From: Isoetes taiwanensis
Lineage: Eukaryota > Streptophyta > Lycopodiopsida > Isoetales > Isoetaceae
Direction of reading: 5' to 3'
Length of the DNA: 64,000 nucleotides
NCBI GenBank assembly: GCA_021234155.1
Contig: JAJEKV010000130.1
Coordinates: forward strand, 1,441,455-1,505,454
Below, piece by piece: positions 41,362 through 51,420 of the stretch (positions are counted from its first letter, which is position 1; each line of letters begins with the position of its first letter). Position numbers and translations under genes: made by a program. The notes beneath the pieces are model-generated. The model was not told the DNA's origin, searched no databases, and saw nothing but the letters and a program-made list of their open reading frames with translations.

Positions 41362-41826
41362 TGGCCATGTCCAACTGTGGAGTTCGAGATCTGATGTGAT
41401 TTCACTATCAATCAAAAGCTAACATTGTGTTAAATATACCAAACAACGGTGTAATAGCAAGCTGGGGTCATGCGTATACATTTTATTAACATTCTGAGCT
41501 CCCCATGTAATAGAAATTTGAGATTGTAGTTTTTGAATAATTTATTCACAATATAAACTTCTATTTACAGTTCAAGGCTAGAAGTTACAACTATGTAGTA
41601 AGGGACAGCATGTCACATTTTGGACATCTATTGCGAGCCAGTGTACTCTAGAGAATGATGCACCCAATGGACACCTATGACAATTTGACCAGCTTGGAAA
41701 TTCTTTGCAGATATAAAGGTCTTTTAAAGTCTGCAGGAGACCCCTTGGGTAATTACAATCATTTCCATGTCCAAACAACAGGGATGCATGTAATCACTGC
41801 GGGTAACAAAACGATAATGAACATAC

Positions 41827-41989
41827 TGTTAATCGCCAGCGAGACTCTTTTTTTAACCGCTTCTTCCTCTTTTTGGGAAAGTTGACTCTTAAGGTCCTGT
41901 ATTTCTTTACGCTCCTTTTTTGTTGGAAGTAAGGAAAGCAAATTTGATCGTTTCTCCAAAAATTTCCGATCCCTTTTCAACTGTTGCAT
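41827..41989 (-). pseudogene. Captured coiled-coil exon, gene unknown
   Basis: One exon-like segment, preceded by a GACAG acceptor and ended by an AACA/GTATGT donor. It encodes about 54 residues rich in Lys, Glu and Leu (RDRKFLEKRSNLL, KERKEIQDLKSQLSQKEEEA), a clear coiled coil. Its parent gene is not recognised. Same strand and neighbourhood as the callose synthase and peroxidase pieces. Confidence 0.45.
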
Positions 41990-42161
41990 CTGTCAGCCAA
42001 CACAACATGGCAAAAAGTTCAAAATCATATAAAATGCACTGCCTGTTTTCATCACTACCAACACAGATATTCTCAATTGTGACACATTCTATTGAAGGCA
42101 GGTAACTGTGTCACATTCTTAGCTATGAACTTACCATAATCACCAATGGTTTACGTCTTAC

Positions 42162-42375
42162 CAGTGACTTCTTCAGGTTCTAACTTTACATATATTTCCT
42201 TTTTCTCCTTGACATCCTGAGCTGTAGCAATTATCTGCAAGTCACAAGGAATAAAGTGATTAAAATCATAACGATGAATTAAAAATTATAAAATGCAAAA
42301 ACAAACCTCTGGAGCAACTTCTTCTGTTTTATTTACAGCACAGAGGACTTCAAATAAAACTCCTGCCGTCTGGTA
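42162..42375 (-). pseudogene. Callose synthase fragment, two exons
   Basis: Exon at 42375-42307 reads YQTAGVLFEVLCAVNKTEE then VAPE and ends at a GT donor. After a 72-base intron (42306-42235, GTTTGT...TTGCAG), exon 42234-42162 continues IIATAQDVKEKKEIYV in phase. This is the conserved N-terminal cytoplasmic region of plant callose (1,3-beta-glucan) synthases, large plasma-membrane enzymes of about 1,900 residues. After IYV the family sequence (PYNILPLD) is lost. Only about 47 residues survive, so this is a captured fragment. Confidence 0.75.
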
Positions 42376-42487
42376 TGCAAGAAAACTACTTACAAATTCA
42401 AATAAAATGTACCAAGATGATTGCATCCCGAGTACTCTGAACCAGAATATCTGCACGGGATACTGTCAACAGGATACTGTCGCTTTG

Positions 42488-42582
42488 TTGAATAGATCTT
42501 TTATGATAGGAGCAAGTGTCTCCATTCCAAGTATGAACATTTCAACTTGAATAGCTTCACAGTCTTTAATTCTTTTGTACAT
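42488..42582 (-). repeat. Inverted copy of the LINE-derived segment
   Basis: Reverse complement of the phrase shared by 40670-41361 (AAAAGAATTAAAGACTGTGA ... GATCTATTCAACAAAG). It abuts the broken peroxidase exon, so its insertion or a rearrangement truncated that gene piece. Confidence 0.75.
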
Positions 42583-42871
42583 TAGCCTGTGCGTCCCTTT
42601 AGGCAAGATGTTCCGGCGTTATTGAAGAAGAACAGACGCGTCGCATCCCTGTAAATCCATGGATTATGCTTTTTTTGAGCATGAATCTTGATAAAAGAAA
42701 GATTGGCAAAGAAAAAAGATTTGGAAAAGAATACCTGCACAAAGCAGTCGTGAAAGAGCATCCTGAGAAGTCCGGCTGGAATGCTTGGATCCCGCTGGAA
42801 AAATTCCCTTACGACTTCACTGATCACTATGTCTGCGGGAGGGCAAGAAATGCTGTAGAATCCAAACTCTA
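42583..42871 (-). pseudogene. Class III peroxidase fragment, two exons
   Basis: The first exon (42871-42735) reads FGFYSISCPPADIVISEVV, then LLRMLFHDCFVQ with the distal-haem Arg and His. A 86-base GT-AG intron (42734-42649) follows, then GCDASVLL in phase, completing the calcium-binding hallmark. These secreted plant haem enzymes use hydrogen peroxide to oxidise wall phenolics. The signal peptide is absent, a stop or single-base shift follows VLL, and the rest of the enzyme is missing, so it is a fragment. Confidence 0.85.
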
Positions 42872-43532
42872 AACCTCACCTCCTCCGACCTCTGTTGCCT
42901 CCTGTGCTACGGTCGCCATAGCAAAACCTCGATTTAGGGCGAAACCTCGATTTACGGCGTGATCTCGACCGTGAAATGAAAGATAAAATCTGGGCCGCCC
43001 AAATTAGGGCGCGGTTCACTACTTAGGCTAAAACAATATAAGATTTTATACCGGGGGAAATCCCCCGCTATATAAAATAAGACTCCATTCCCCTTAAAAG
43101 GAGAAACCGAACCTATCCAACATGTCTTATTTTTAAAAGTAGAGAACCATTTCTTTCTTATTTGCTTATGTGGCCCAATAGAAATGACTAGAATATGAGA
43201 CACCACTCTAGTGGATAATCACCCTCAATAAAATGCATCTCATCATGCTGCTGATTTTCTTATTATCAATCACAGAATTCTACCTATTGAATGACCCTTC
43301 TAGGTACTTCCCAAGTGCAGCATGGAAGATTGCATATGATCCAGTTTCATTTACTCTCTCTCATCATCATGTTTGATGGTTGGAAGAGCAATATTAGCTT
43401 TGATCTCATTTCTTACACTATGGTGCAATTGCTTGCTCACTTGTCCTTACGTCATCATCAACATGGTTTGATGTGTTAAATCTTCTTTTTGGCTCCTGCA
43501 TCAAGAACAAATTGGAAGAGTTGAACCACGGG

Positions 43533-43605
43533 ATGCATTGGCCGAGAATCAAACTTGATTTTGTACCGTGGCACGGTACTATTCTATAACTAGACCACTA
43601 ATGCA
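43533..43605 (-). tRNA. tRNA-Gly(GCC)-derived relic
   Basis: A 73-base tRNA-like sequence. Minus-strand GTGGTCTAGTTATAGAATAG matches the D arm of plant tRNA-Gly. The anticodon stem GTACC/GGTAC is perfect with loop GTGCCAC, giving anticodon GCC. The B box is AGTTTGATTCT. The acceptor arms TGCATT/AATGCA pair but differ from a normal glycine acceptor and the T stem is mutated. It is probably a pseudogene or a SINE head. A partial copy lies at 54070-54110. Confidence 0.6.
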
Positions 43606-44090
43606 CAAGGGATATACATGAATAACTTCTCAATTAGCAAGTACATACATCCAACTCAATCAAATGCATCTCATCATGTTGCTAATTTTCTTGTTACCCA
43701 ATCACAAAATTCTATCTATTGAATGACCAATCTCTGTATTTCTCAAGTGCAGCATGGAAGATCGCATGTGATCCAATTTTCAAAAAACTATCGTGGTCAT
43801 ACACTAAGGTATAGGAATGATTCTTCTTTTAATGAGTCCAAACAAATAATTTTGGCAAGGCATAAAGCGACAATCTACTATCGTGTTTTTCCATGCTTGA
43901 ATCTGATATCATAAAAATTGAATAAGTAACAATGTCGAGCATTGATGTGCCACTAATAGGGGCTATCCAAATCCTAGAATATTACGTGAATGGAAGAGCG
44001 TCTAGGGATTTTAAATGCAAACTCTAAGTATTAATCGAATGGACGACTGTGGTAGAGACTACAAAATGATATGAGAATAAGCTCCTACAC

Positions 44091-44171
44091 ATGGATGATA
44101 GGATTCAAACCTATGCGAGCAATGCCTACATGATTTCTAATCATACGTAATAACCACTCCGGCATATCCAC
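44091..44171 (-). tRNA. tRNA-Ser(AGA)-derived relic
   Basis: 81 bases with a long variable arm. Minus strand shows GCCGGAGTGGTTA (D arm), stem TATGA/TCATG around loop TTAGAAA (anticodon AGA), and GGTTTGAATCC (B box). Acceptor GTGGATA pairs imperfectly with CATCCAT. The layout matches plant nuclear tRNA-Ser(AGA), with mutations that make function doubtful. Confidence 0.6.
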
Positions 44172-44359
44172 GACAACATATAGAATACTTCTAATTCTCC
44201 TTAGATCATTGAGATTTCTATGGGGATAGGATTTGGCCAGTCATTTGTTCTGTCTCATCGTCATGTTTGATAGTTGGAAGAATGATATTAGATTTGACCA
44301 CATTTCTTACACTATGGTGCAATTTCTTGCTCACTTATCCTTACATCATCATCAAGATA

Positions 44360-45355
44360 TGTTGCCTGGATTCATGGATTCAGGCAACAAAGTCCACCAT
44401 ACTCACATTTTTTGGGCATGTAGCTTTTTTCTAGGTAATTTGGAGCTAAAGATGTTGGTGATATTTGGAGTACTCCTTCGAATATTTGAAGGCCTAGTGA
44501 GTTGGATCACCTCATGAGTTGCCCAGGGGATCTCCATGGCTGTGGTGAGCTACTACATCACAGTATAAATGTAGGATATCAGAAGGAAAATGAAAAATTA
44601 TATATTAACCTGGGCTCCTAGTTGCTAGCCATTTTTTCTGTAATTCAAGTTGTTAACATATTATAGACTATTGAGAAAAAAAAGGGTTTGGGGGGGGGGA
44701 CGAAATGCCAAAAAAAAGCTAGGTTTAATCTCGATTGCGAACCGGTGGTTGGAGCTCCGAATTTATTCACTACCAAATTCGTGAAGGGAAGTTGCACCTG
44801 TAATTATGAGATGCCATTGCTTTTCCATTTCCTTATTTTCATATACCATTACATCTTATCTCCATATACGTTGCAAAGGAATTCTTCCTAGAATTTAAAC
44901 ATTGTTCTTTCTATCCATTTCTCTTCCTTGAAAAAGAGGGAGAGAACTTGGACCTTTTGTGCACTCAACAAAATATTTTCCATATTAGAATATAAAGACA
45001 TTCTTCTTAGACCATCCTCTTTTGATACGGAAATATAAGGTTGAGAACATTGTCCATTTCTCTCCCTTAAAAAAGAGGGAGAGAACTTGGGTCTTTTGTG
45101 TGCCCTACAAAAATATTCCTCATCTGAAGGCAAAAACTATCTTTTCTTAGATCATTTCTTACCTTGAGGTAAAAGGTAAAGAGTTGGGAAAAATACATCA
45201 TGCCTGCAATTCTTCCTCTTGAAATAGAGAGGAAGAAGTTTGCCCATGTTCCGAATCTTTGTTTGAAGGGTGCAACTAGGCCCTAAATTCTAGTTCTGGA
45301 GGTTCTATACCAAAGCATAATAGTTGCCGCAATAGAGCCAGAAATTGTGGCAACA
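44360..45355 (+). repeat. Gypsy 5' LTR (996 bp)
   Basis: Matches 52718-53996. It lacks about 285 bases present in the 3' LTR between GAGATGCCA and AATTGCTTTTC; a CCA microhomology at the joint suggests a deletion here. Two internal direct repeats contain GAAAAAGAGGGAGAGAACTT. Confidence 0.92.
44573..44580 (+). promoter_or_regulatory. Candidate LTR TATA box
   Basis: GTATAAAT in the 5' LTR, conserved at 52912-52919 in the 3' LTR, is the best TATA-like site ahead of the internal region. Confidence 0.35.
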
Positions 45356-45360
45356 TTCTT

Positions 45361-45378
45361 TGGAGGTTCTATCGAGAC
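45361..45378 (+). promoter_or_regulatory. Candidate primer binding site
   Basis: TGGAGGTTCTATCGAGAC starts five bases after the LTR. Its complement ends in CCA, as a tRNA 3' end would. The tRNA identity is not recognised. The same sequence follows the LTR end in the fragment at 61843-62510. Confidence 0.5.
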
Positions 45379-45489
45379 ACCTTGGATCTAATCATTGTCT
45401 GGCACAAGGACACAAACATGCCGCTAAAAGGAAAACATATAGGTGAAGCTGATGCATGAGAAATAGATGCAGGAGAAGGTAGCAATGCA

Positions 45490-46487
45490 GTGGGAGCACC
45501 TCCTCCTCTGCCTCTTCCTTATCAAATCGAGGTGAATCTGCCTACTCCAGTACCTACATTTGATGGATCTAAAAATCCCACTGAATTTTTTAGTGACTTT
45601 GAGGAATATTATGCAGACTTTGGCAAGAAGAAAGGTGACAAGATTTCAGTTTTTAGCCTTGCAATGAAAGGGGATGCCAAAGGATGGTTTCCAAATAACC
45701 ACATGGGAGGTATTGGTGCATAATTTCTTGGAAAGATTTGGAACCGTGAGCACCAAGAATGATTTGCACCATGACCATTAGGAGAGACGAGAGCATACAC
45801 CTTTTTGTGGAGAGATTTAATTCTTATCTCATGAAATGTCAGGAGCAAAAAGTGGAACACCTACAGATCATATGGTGTGTTTTTTTGTGGCTGGTTTAAA
45901 ACCACATTTCAGGTTATACAGGAAGATGTTCAAACTGCAAAGTTTGGGGTTATTAGATTCAGTCTATAAAGCTTTCTCTAAGGCCATAGAACTATCAAAA
46001 CTGCAACATTCTTTACCTGAGGAGGAAGGACCAGGGTATGCAGCTGATTACAATCATCATGAATGGGATCAAGAAGTAGAACCGTGTCTAGCAATGTTCG
46101 CTAAAGATAAGAAGATAAAAAATGGAAGAAGAAATTAAGGCTGAGGTTGCTAAGGCGACAAGTAAGTTGGAACTGAGCATGCAAAGCCTAATGGAGGTCT
46201 CCAAACAATTAGCAGAAGCAGTCAAAAGCCAGCAGCAGACTTCTTCCTCAAACTCCGGGTTAGTGTGTGCTTACTGCAATAGGATGGGACATTTGGAGGC
46301 TAGATGTTTTTCAAGACCATGTCAAAAATGTGGAAAAAGAGGGCACTTTGGGCGAGAGTGCCCAATCTGTTCGTTTTGTAAAGAAGTTGGGCATTTAGAT
46401 GATAGATGCTTGGTAAAGGAGTACCTATCTAAACAAGATCGAGATAAGAATCTAAAAAGGAGGAAGCCAGCACACCCTTCTGCCTAG
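45490..46487 (+). pseudogene. Gypsy gag with three zinc knuckles
   Basis: Opens with a proline-rich leader and FDGSKNPTEFFSDFEEYYA, then a capsid region spread over three frames (45490-45723, 45836-46138, 46122-46487). The related fragment near 62270 retains about 17 extra bases after GGATGGTTTC, showing a deletion here. The C-terminus has three CX2CX4HX4C knuckles: CAYCNRMGHLEARC, CQKCGKRGHFGREC and CSFCKEVGHLDDRC, which would bind element RNA. Confidence 0.85.
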
Positions 46488-46621
46488 TAGAAGTCCATGA
46501 AGAAGAAGAGCAGGTCCTTGCAGTTCAGACCAAGGCACAGCAGGTAAAAGACTCTCCAAGAGTTACTGCTCCAACTCACAAAGTAGAGCAGAAACAATCA
46601 GACAATTGTGAAATAGTACAG

Positions 46622-47350
46622 TTGTTAAAGAATGCGAGGGTCAACATAGACCTGGTGACCTTACTCAAAGCAACCCCAAAATACAAGGAACAACTCTTCA
46701 AGCTCGTGGAGGAAGATCAAGCATACTGTGCCATGAACCTCGTATTACCCAAAGCAGATGTTGATCCAGGTATTTTCATGTGTGAAGCTGTTACTCTAAA
46801 AAATGTATTCTTAGACGGGGGTTCAGGGTTGAATGTTATGCCCTTACATATCATGCATAAAATTAAGATGCAGATTGATGCTCCTACCACACTCATGTTG
46901 AAGTCTTTTGTAAACCATAAAGTTAAGCCCGTAGGGATGAATGTAAATATTGATGTGGGAGGAGTACTTGCCATCACAGACTTTGTGGTGGTGTCATTTG
47001 GCTCAAAAACCTGCAATAATTTGTATGACCTGATTTTGGGACGGAAATGGATGCGTACAGTTGATGCTAGACCAGTTTGGTCTCAGGGGACTTGCACCAT
47101 AACAGATGGCACAAATAGGACAGTGCTATACAATAGAGAAGGAGCAAGAGTTGGCCCGTCATGTAGAGAGGAGCCCATGTTCATGGAGGCAGAAGACTTA
47201 TTGCAATCTAAAGGCATGGGACTTTGGGAAATAGACAGATTTGATGCAGCCCCAACAATTGAGCAAGAAGACTATACAAGAATGTTTAGGGATGATGGTG
47301 AAAACAAAACCACTGTTGCAGGATTAGTACTCATGATGAGTTTAGCCCAG
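46622..47350 (+). pseudogene. Gypsy aspartic protease
   Basis: The open frame spans 46622-47497. KNVFLDGGSGLNVMPLHIM carries the protease active site (DGGSG in place of the usual DSG), followed by VGMNVNIDVGGV and YDLILGRKWMRTVDA, the conserved flap and C-terminal strand. It would cleave the polyprotein. The frame then runs directly into the RNase H domain. The first Met is not a true start; the frame is a polyprotein segment. Confidence 0.8.
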
Positions 47351-49440
47351 CGCAACACAACTGCCAGTTTATGGTTTGACAGTGGCATATCAAAAAAAGC
47401 TCAAGTAGCTGCTGCTGGGGCAGTTCTTATGGACTCTTGTAAAAGAATAGTTGGTCGACCAGGGAAGATAGTTCTTGCAGCAACTTCAAATGCATAAGAA
47501 TGAGAATAGGTTTTAAGCGCCCACGGAGACCAATTGGCCTATGGGACCCAAACCAAAAAAGAGAGCGACAAGCCTATTAATCGGCGGGATTAAAACCCCC
47601 GCCCAAGGGTTTTCGAGGGAAAAACTTAGCAAGTAATAAGTATCTTTGTCCGCACGCTGTACAATTGTATAGGACAGTTCAATGCTGTCCCATAGGACAC
47701 AACTGAGTCCGTGCATCCATAACCTCCTGGAGGTATGACCCCAACAAACCCACTGACGCCGTAGTCAATAATCGTGCAACGGGCCAAGCACTAGTAATCG
47801 AACATATCGCCTCGGATATGAGCAAATCTTTGGGTATATATCCGGAGGGCATGACATTCATCCTCAATGGCCCCCTGGTGGCAACACCGCAAAGCCTTTG
47901 CTCCCGTGCTTCCCGAGCCCACCGTCATGTCTCAACACGGAGGCGATGTGCACCCGTGCGAATGAAAGCTATAAGTCTGCAAGGCCTTCATGAGCAGCTA
48001 GGTGTGTGCACTGTAAGGCCTCTCGTGAGCCTAGGATTGACTTGTCAGCGATAGTGTGCCAGCTTAACGTCGCCGAGCATCCGCATCCCAAAGCTTGGCG
48101 AAGGAAAAGCATCTAGGTACAGTTTAAGTGCCTTACATCTTTCTTTGTCCTGACGACGCGACTGCTTGCCCGTTTTACCCCAAATAATTACCATCGAGCT
48201 TGCTTGTCCTTTGAAAGCGAGATTTCAGGCGTTGGGGACCCATCGCCACGCGCAAAAAGTTGGGCAAGCGTGTATCAGCCATAGCGACCACCTTCCGAAG
48301 TAAACGATATGGCGTTCCAATGCGGCCCGCTGAAGGGGTAGAAAGCTTGTCTCCGGAGTAAGATCTCGGTATGGAATCTGTGGACTTCAGGGCCCATGCC
48401 AAGAAGGCCTTCTGCACCTTCTCGAGGTCATTCCAGTGCTGAGGGATATCACCGGACCCCCACTTCCGCCCCATACAAAAGGACCGCTCGACCAAGGCCC
48501 GAACAAGTGTGTGACCGGTGGCCCCGGACATACAACTTCCGCCTTGTGGTCATTGTTCTTACATGGCATATAGTGCTTTCCAACCCGCCCAGTGACCCGC
48601 AACCCGATGGCGAAGATCCCAATGGGTGGTGGTTGAGAGATCGATCCCTAAGTACTTGTAGGTCGAGAGCCACCTCTACCTCTTGTCCCCTGGTAAAGTG
48701 AATGAGGGAAGCCTTGGTACACGGGATGATACAACTAGCGAAGACCCTAGTTTTGCCCAAGTTAACTTCGCATGCCGTGAATCGGGCAAAAGTGTCAAGA
48801 GCATCCGTGACGTTGCATGTCCTCCGGAGTATAGGCCGTGAGGTTGACATCGCCGCGATATATGAGTTGCCGGATTGTGTGATGCATGAGATGGGCGCCC
48901 GCACCTCCATGCTCAGAGAGCCAATCTTACAGTTGGTCAATATATATGCCAAAGAGTATGGGGGAGAGGGGGCAACCCTGACGCACTCCAATACTACTGA
49001 TTACCGGCTAACCTGACGATGTGATACGGCCTGAGCATGCCTCGTACAACCTATATACTGCATTCTGCAAGTCAAGGGGGGTCTCCAGCTGCCGCAGTCT
49101 ATCCCATAGTCTGTCGCAGGGCACTGTGTCAAAAGCTTTTGCAAAATCCACGAAACAACAGTACAGGTTTTGTCGGCGATTCCATGCAGCAAAATATGAG
49201 GCTCTTCTTATGGGCCTTAACCAAGCGATGGATTTAGGGATTAAGCACTTGCATATTTTTGGTGATTCCATGCTGGTTTGTAAGCAATTAACAGGCGAAT
49301 TTCAGGCCAAGCACGAGGATATGTGCAGATACAGAAATCTAGCATTGAAAAAATTGAAAACCTTTGGGCAGTGGAGCATACAACACGTTCCTAGGGAAAC
49401 AATATGGAAGCTGGTTTGGTGTGTAGAGAGACCTTATTGA
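47351..49440 (+). pseudogene. Archaeal-type RNase H, split by a nested LINE
   Basis: N-terminal half (47351-47497): SLWFDSGISKKAQVAAAGAV with the first Asp. C-terminal half (49185-49440): AKYEALLMGLNQAMDLGI with Glu, and LHIFGDSMLVCKQLTGEFQA with Asp, ending IQHVPRE. Removing 47498-49184 joins ATSNA to AKYEALL cleanly. The domain has the compact archaeal-type pattern seen as an extra RNase H in Tat-lineage elements, but here it sits before RT. A stop occurs at 49438. Confidence 0.8.
47498..49184 (-). mobile_element. 5'-truncated LINE nested in the Gypsy RNase H
   Basis: Minus-strand RT pieces: CCFVDFAKAFDTVPCDRLWD (49150-49080), then a region near 48990-48450 ending ALLYGAEV, then NDLEKVQKAFLAWALKS (48450-48380). 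All are scattered across frames. The 3' end at 47498-47560 has the hairpin phrase GGCCAATTGG and a short GAATGAG-type tail. ATGCA flanks both sides (47489-47493 and 49179-49183 region). The 5' portion, including any endonuclease, is missing. Confidence 0.75.
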
Positions 49441-50951
49441 ATTACCTCAAGGAACAGTCCATAGCAGAACAGGATCTCCCAGAAGATGCTCTAAAACATA
49501 TGCATCCTATTTTGGTGATAGACACTAGCAAAGACACAAGTGTGCAGCAAGTTCTGGTGACAACAAATGGAAAAGCAAGACAGATGGCAGTAGGAACGAA
49601 CATCGAACAAGGAGACTTACAAACTCTGCAAAAGACACTCCAAGAGATGTCAGACATATTCGCCTGGGATTATGACGAGTTGAAAGGAATATCAACTCAT
49701 GTTTGTGAGTTTGAAATTAAACTAAAACCCGGGGTAACGCCAACGGTGCAGAAGTTGAGAAGGATAAATCCAGCCTTATTGCCCTTGATACAAGCTGAAA
49801 TAAAAAAGATATTGGAAGCTGGTCTTATTGTGGAGATAATCAATCCCACTTGGGTTTCATGCATTGTACTGGTCTGCAAGAAAAATGGGAGCCTACGAAT
49901 TTGTGTAGATTACCAAGAGCTTAACAAGCCAACTCCTAAGGATTTCTATCCATTACCATTTCTCGAAGAAGTCTTGCACGCTGTAGCAGGTAATCAGTAT
50001 TATTCTTTTTTGGATGGGTTTTCGGGCTTTAATCAAATCTGTGTGAAAACGGATGACCAACCAAAGACAGCATTTATTACACCATGGGGGGCCTTTGCTA
50101 TGAAAAGGATGCCTTTGGGCGTATGAATGCGCCTTCAACATTCCAAAGGACGATGGCGAGCTCATTTTAGAGGAGAGCAATGTTCAAGCAGTAAGTACAA
50201 TATTGTTTTTGCTTTTGGAAGTTCTTTTGTAGTTACATTTTCTTTGTTGTAGTCAAAAGGATTGTGCCACTTGCCAGCAATACCAGCAATAACTATTGAT
50301 TCATCTGAACTGCGATACTTTGGAAAAAGTACATCAATTGTACCAAACCTGGTCTTCTAACGAAAAGATAAATCAATTTGCTATGTGGTTGTGCCTAATG
50401 CCTATGCTATGCGGGCATAGCAATGTTGTTGCATTTGTGTTATGCGTGCATAACCATGTGGTTGTGCTGCATTTGCATAGCGATGTTGTTTCTGTGCTAT
50501 GCACGCATAGTACATCAACATTTGCTTACAAAGGACGATGGACACAGTATTCAGATCTATGCCTACCAAAAACTTGAGAATATTTCTTGACGATTTGTGC
50601 CTAGCTACCACAAGAGAAGATCATCTCCATATGATCAGGCAACTGTGCCTTTTGTGCAGGGATTTCAACGTGTGTCTTAACCCTAAAAAGTGTATTTTTT
50701 GGACACAAAAGGGACTGTTGCTTGGCCATGAAGTTTTAGCTGCAGGGATTCAAGTGGCAAACGACAAAGTAGAAGCTATCCAGAGGCTTCCACCACCAAA
50801 CAATTTGAAGGAAGTGAAGCGCTTGATAGGTATGATGAGCTTCCTCAGGCTGCACGTTCCTAATTTTGCTCACATTATCAATCCTATATCAAGGCTCACA
50901 CGAGTAGGACACGTAGAGCAAGGCAAGAGCAAATATATCTCCATCACCTAA
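49404..50951 (+). pseudogene. Gypsy reverse transcriptase
   Basis: Frame 49404-50126 has LKPGVTPTVQKLRRINPALL, CKKNGSLRICVDYQELNKPT, YPLPFLEEV, FLDGFSGFNQI (catalytic Asp) and TAFITPWGAFAMKRMPLGV. A one-base deletion after GGCGTA breaks MNAPSTFQRTM, then the 372 bp insertion follows. The frame at 50538-50951 resumes with IFLDDLCLATT, where the active site is LDDL, then LNPKKCIFWTQKGLLLGHEV. Start choice is arbitrary within the polyprotein. Confidence 0.88.
50157..50528. mobile_element. 372 bp insertion with 13 bp target duplication
   Basis: CAAAGGACGATGG occurs at 50144-50156 and 50529-50541, bracketing a block that splits the RT palm. Its right half holds three short palindromes, CTATGCGGGCATAG, TTATGCGTGCATAA and CTATGCACGCATAG, plus repeated TGTTGTTGCATTTG-like phrases. 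No terminal inverted repeat or poly-A is seen. The duplication length suggests a target-primed (SINE-like) insertion. Confidence 0.75.
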
Positions 50952-51420
50952 ACCCGCGAATGCCAAGAAGCTTTTGAAAGTGTTATTGCAGTTCTTAGTA
51001 GGGAACCAGCCTTAGGGTCCCCAAATATTGAGCAAGAATTCCATGTCTATATCACGGTCACTAGTAGAGCTGTAGGTATTGCTTTAACACAAGGGAAGAG
51101 AGCAATCGCTTACTCTGGAAAACAATGGACCAGCACAGAAGAAAGGTACCCCAAGTATGAAAAATATGCAGCAGGGTTGGTATTTGTAGTGGATAAGTAC
51201 GGTTATTTGTTCTACAATCAAAAAGTTATTGTCTACATGAAGCACAATCCCGTCAAAATCTTATTCAATAAAGGGGAGAAAAAGGACCAGCTTTACAGAT
51301 GGGAAGTCAAGCTATCAAGGTTTGACCTACAAGTGGAAATCCTTGATGGTAAGGGAAGTCCCAGCCTATACCTGCCTTACGCTTTTTTTTCTCATGACAT
51401 CACAGCAGAGGAAGATATCC
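50952..51420 (+). pseudogene. Gypsy RNase H (native type)
   Basis: After a stop at 50949, the frame reads TRECQEAFESVIAVLSREPA, FHVYITVTSRAVGIALTQ, IAYSGKQWTSTEERYPKYEK (Glu region) and VVDKYGYLFYNQKVIVYMKH, the order of the RNase H that follows RT in Gypsy elements. The first Asp position appears changed (YITVTSRA where DAS is usual). Together with the domain at 47351-49440 this element has two RNase H domains. Confidence 0.78.

Larger units (their letters stand above)
40398..42988 (-). mobile_element. Helitron candidate with captured exon fragments
   Basis: On the minus strand, GCCCAGCAACGCTGGGC then ACCGTTACTAG and T form a clear 3' end (CTAG at 40398-40401). Upstream on that strand lie pieces of a coiled-coil gene, callose synthase and class III peroxidase, all in the element's orientation and with introns retained. 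That is how Helitrons capture host genes. The 5' end is a guess: an A|TC junction exists at 42988, but other positions are possible. No Rep/helicase is encoded. Confidence 0.5.
43212..44359 (+). repeat. Repeat family with three partial copies
   Basis: Segments 43212-43480, 43648-43780 and 44233-44359 are related. Shared phrases include AAATGCATCTCATCATG, CAAGTGCAGCATGGAAGAT and TTTCTTACACTATGGTGCAA. The first copy continues through CATCATCAACATGGTTTGAT; the third stops at CATCATCAAGATA where the Gypsy element begins and resumes after it at 53997. Confidence 0.75.

Noticed and set aside
48175-48991. Plus- and minus-strand frames of up to 180 codons as separate genes
   Set aside because: They are fragments and shadows of the nested LINE RT region.
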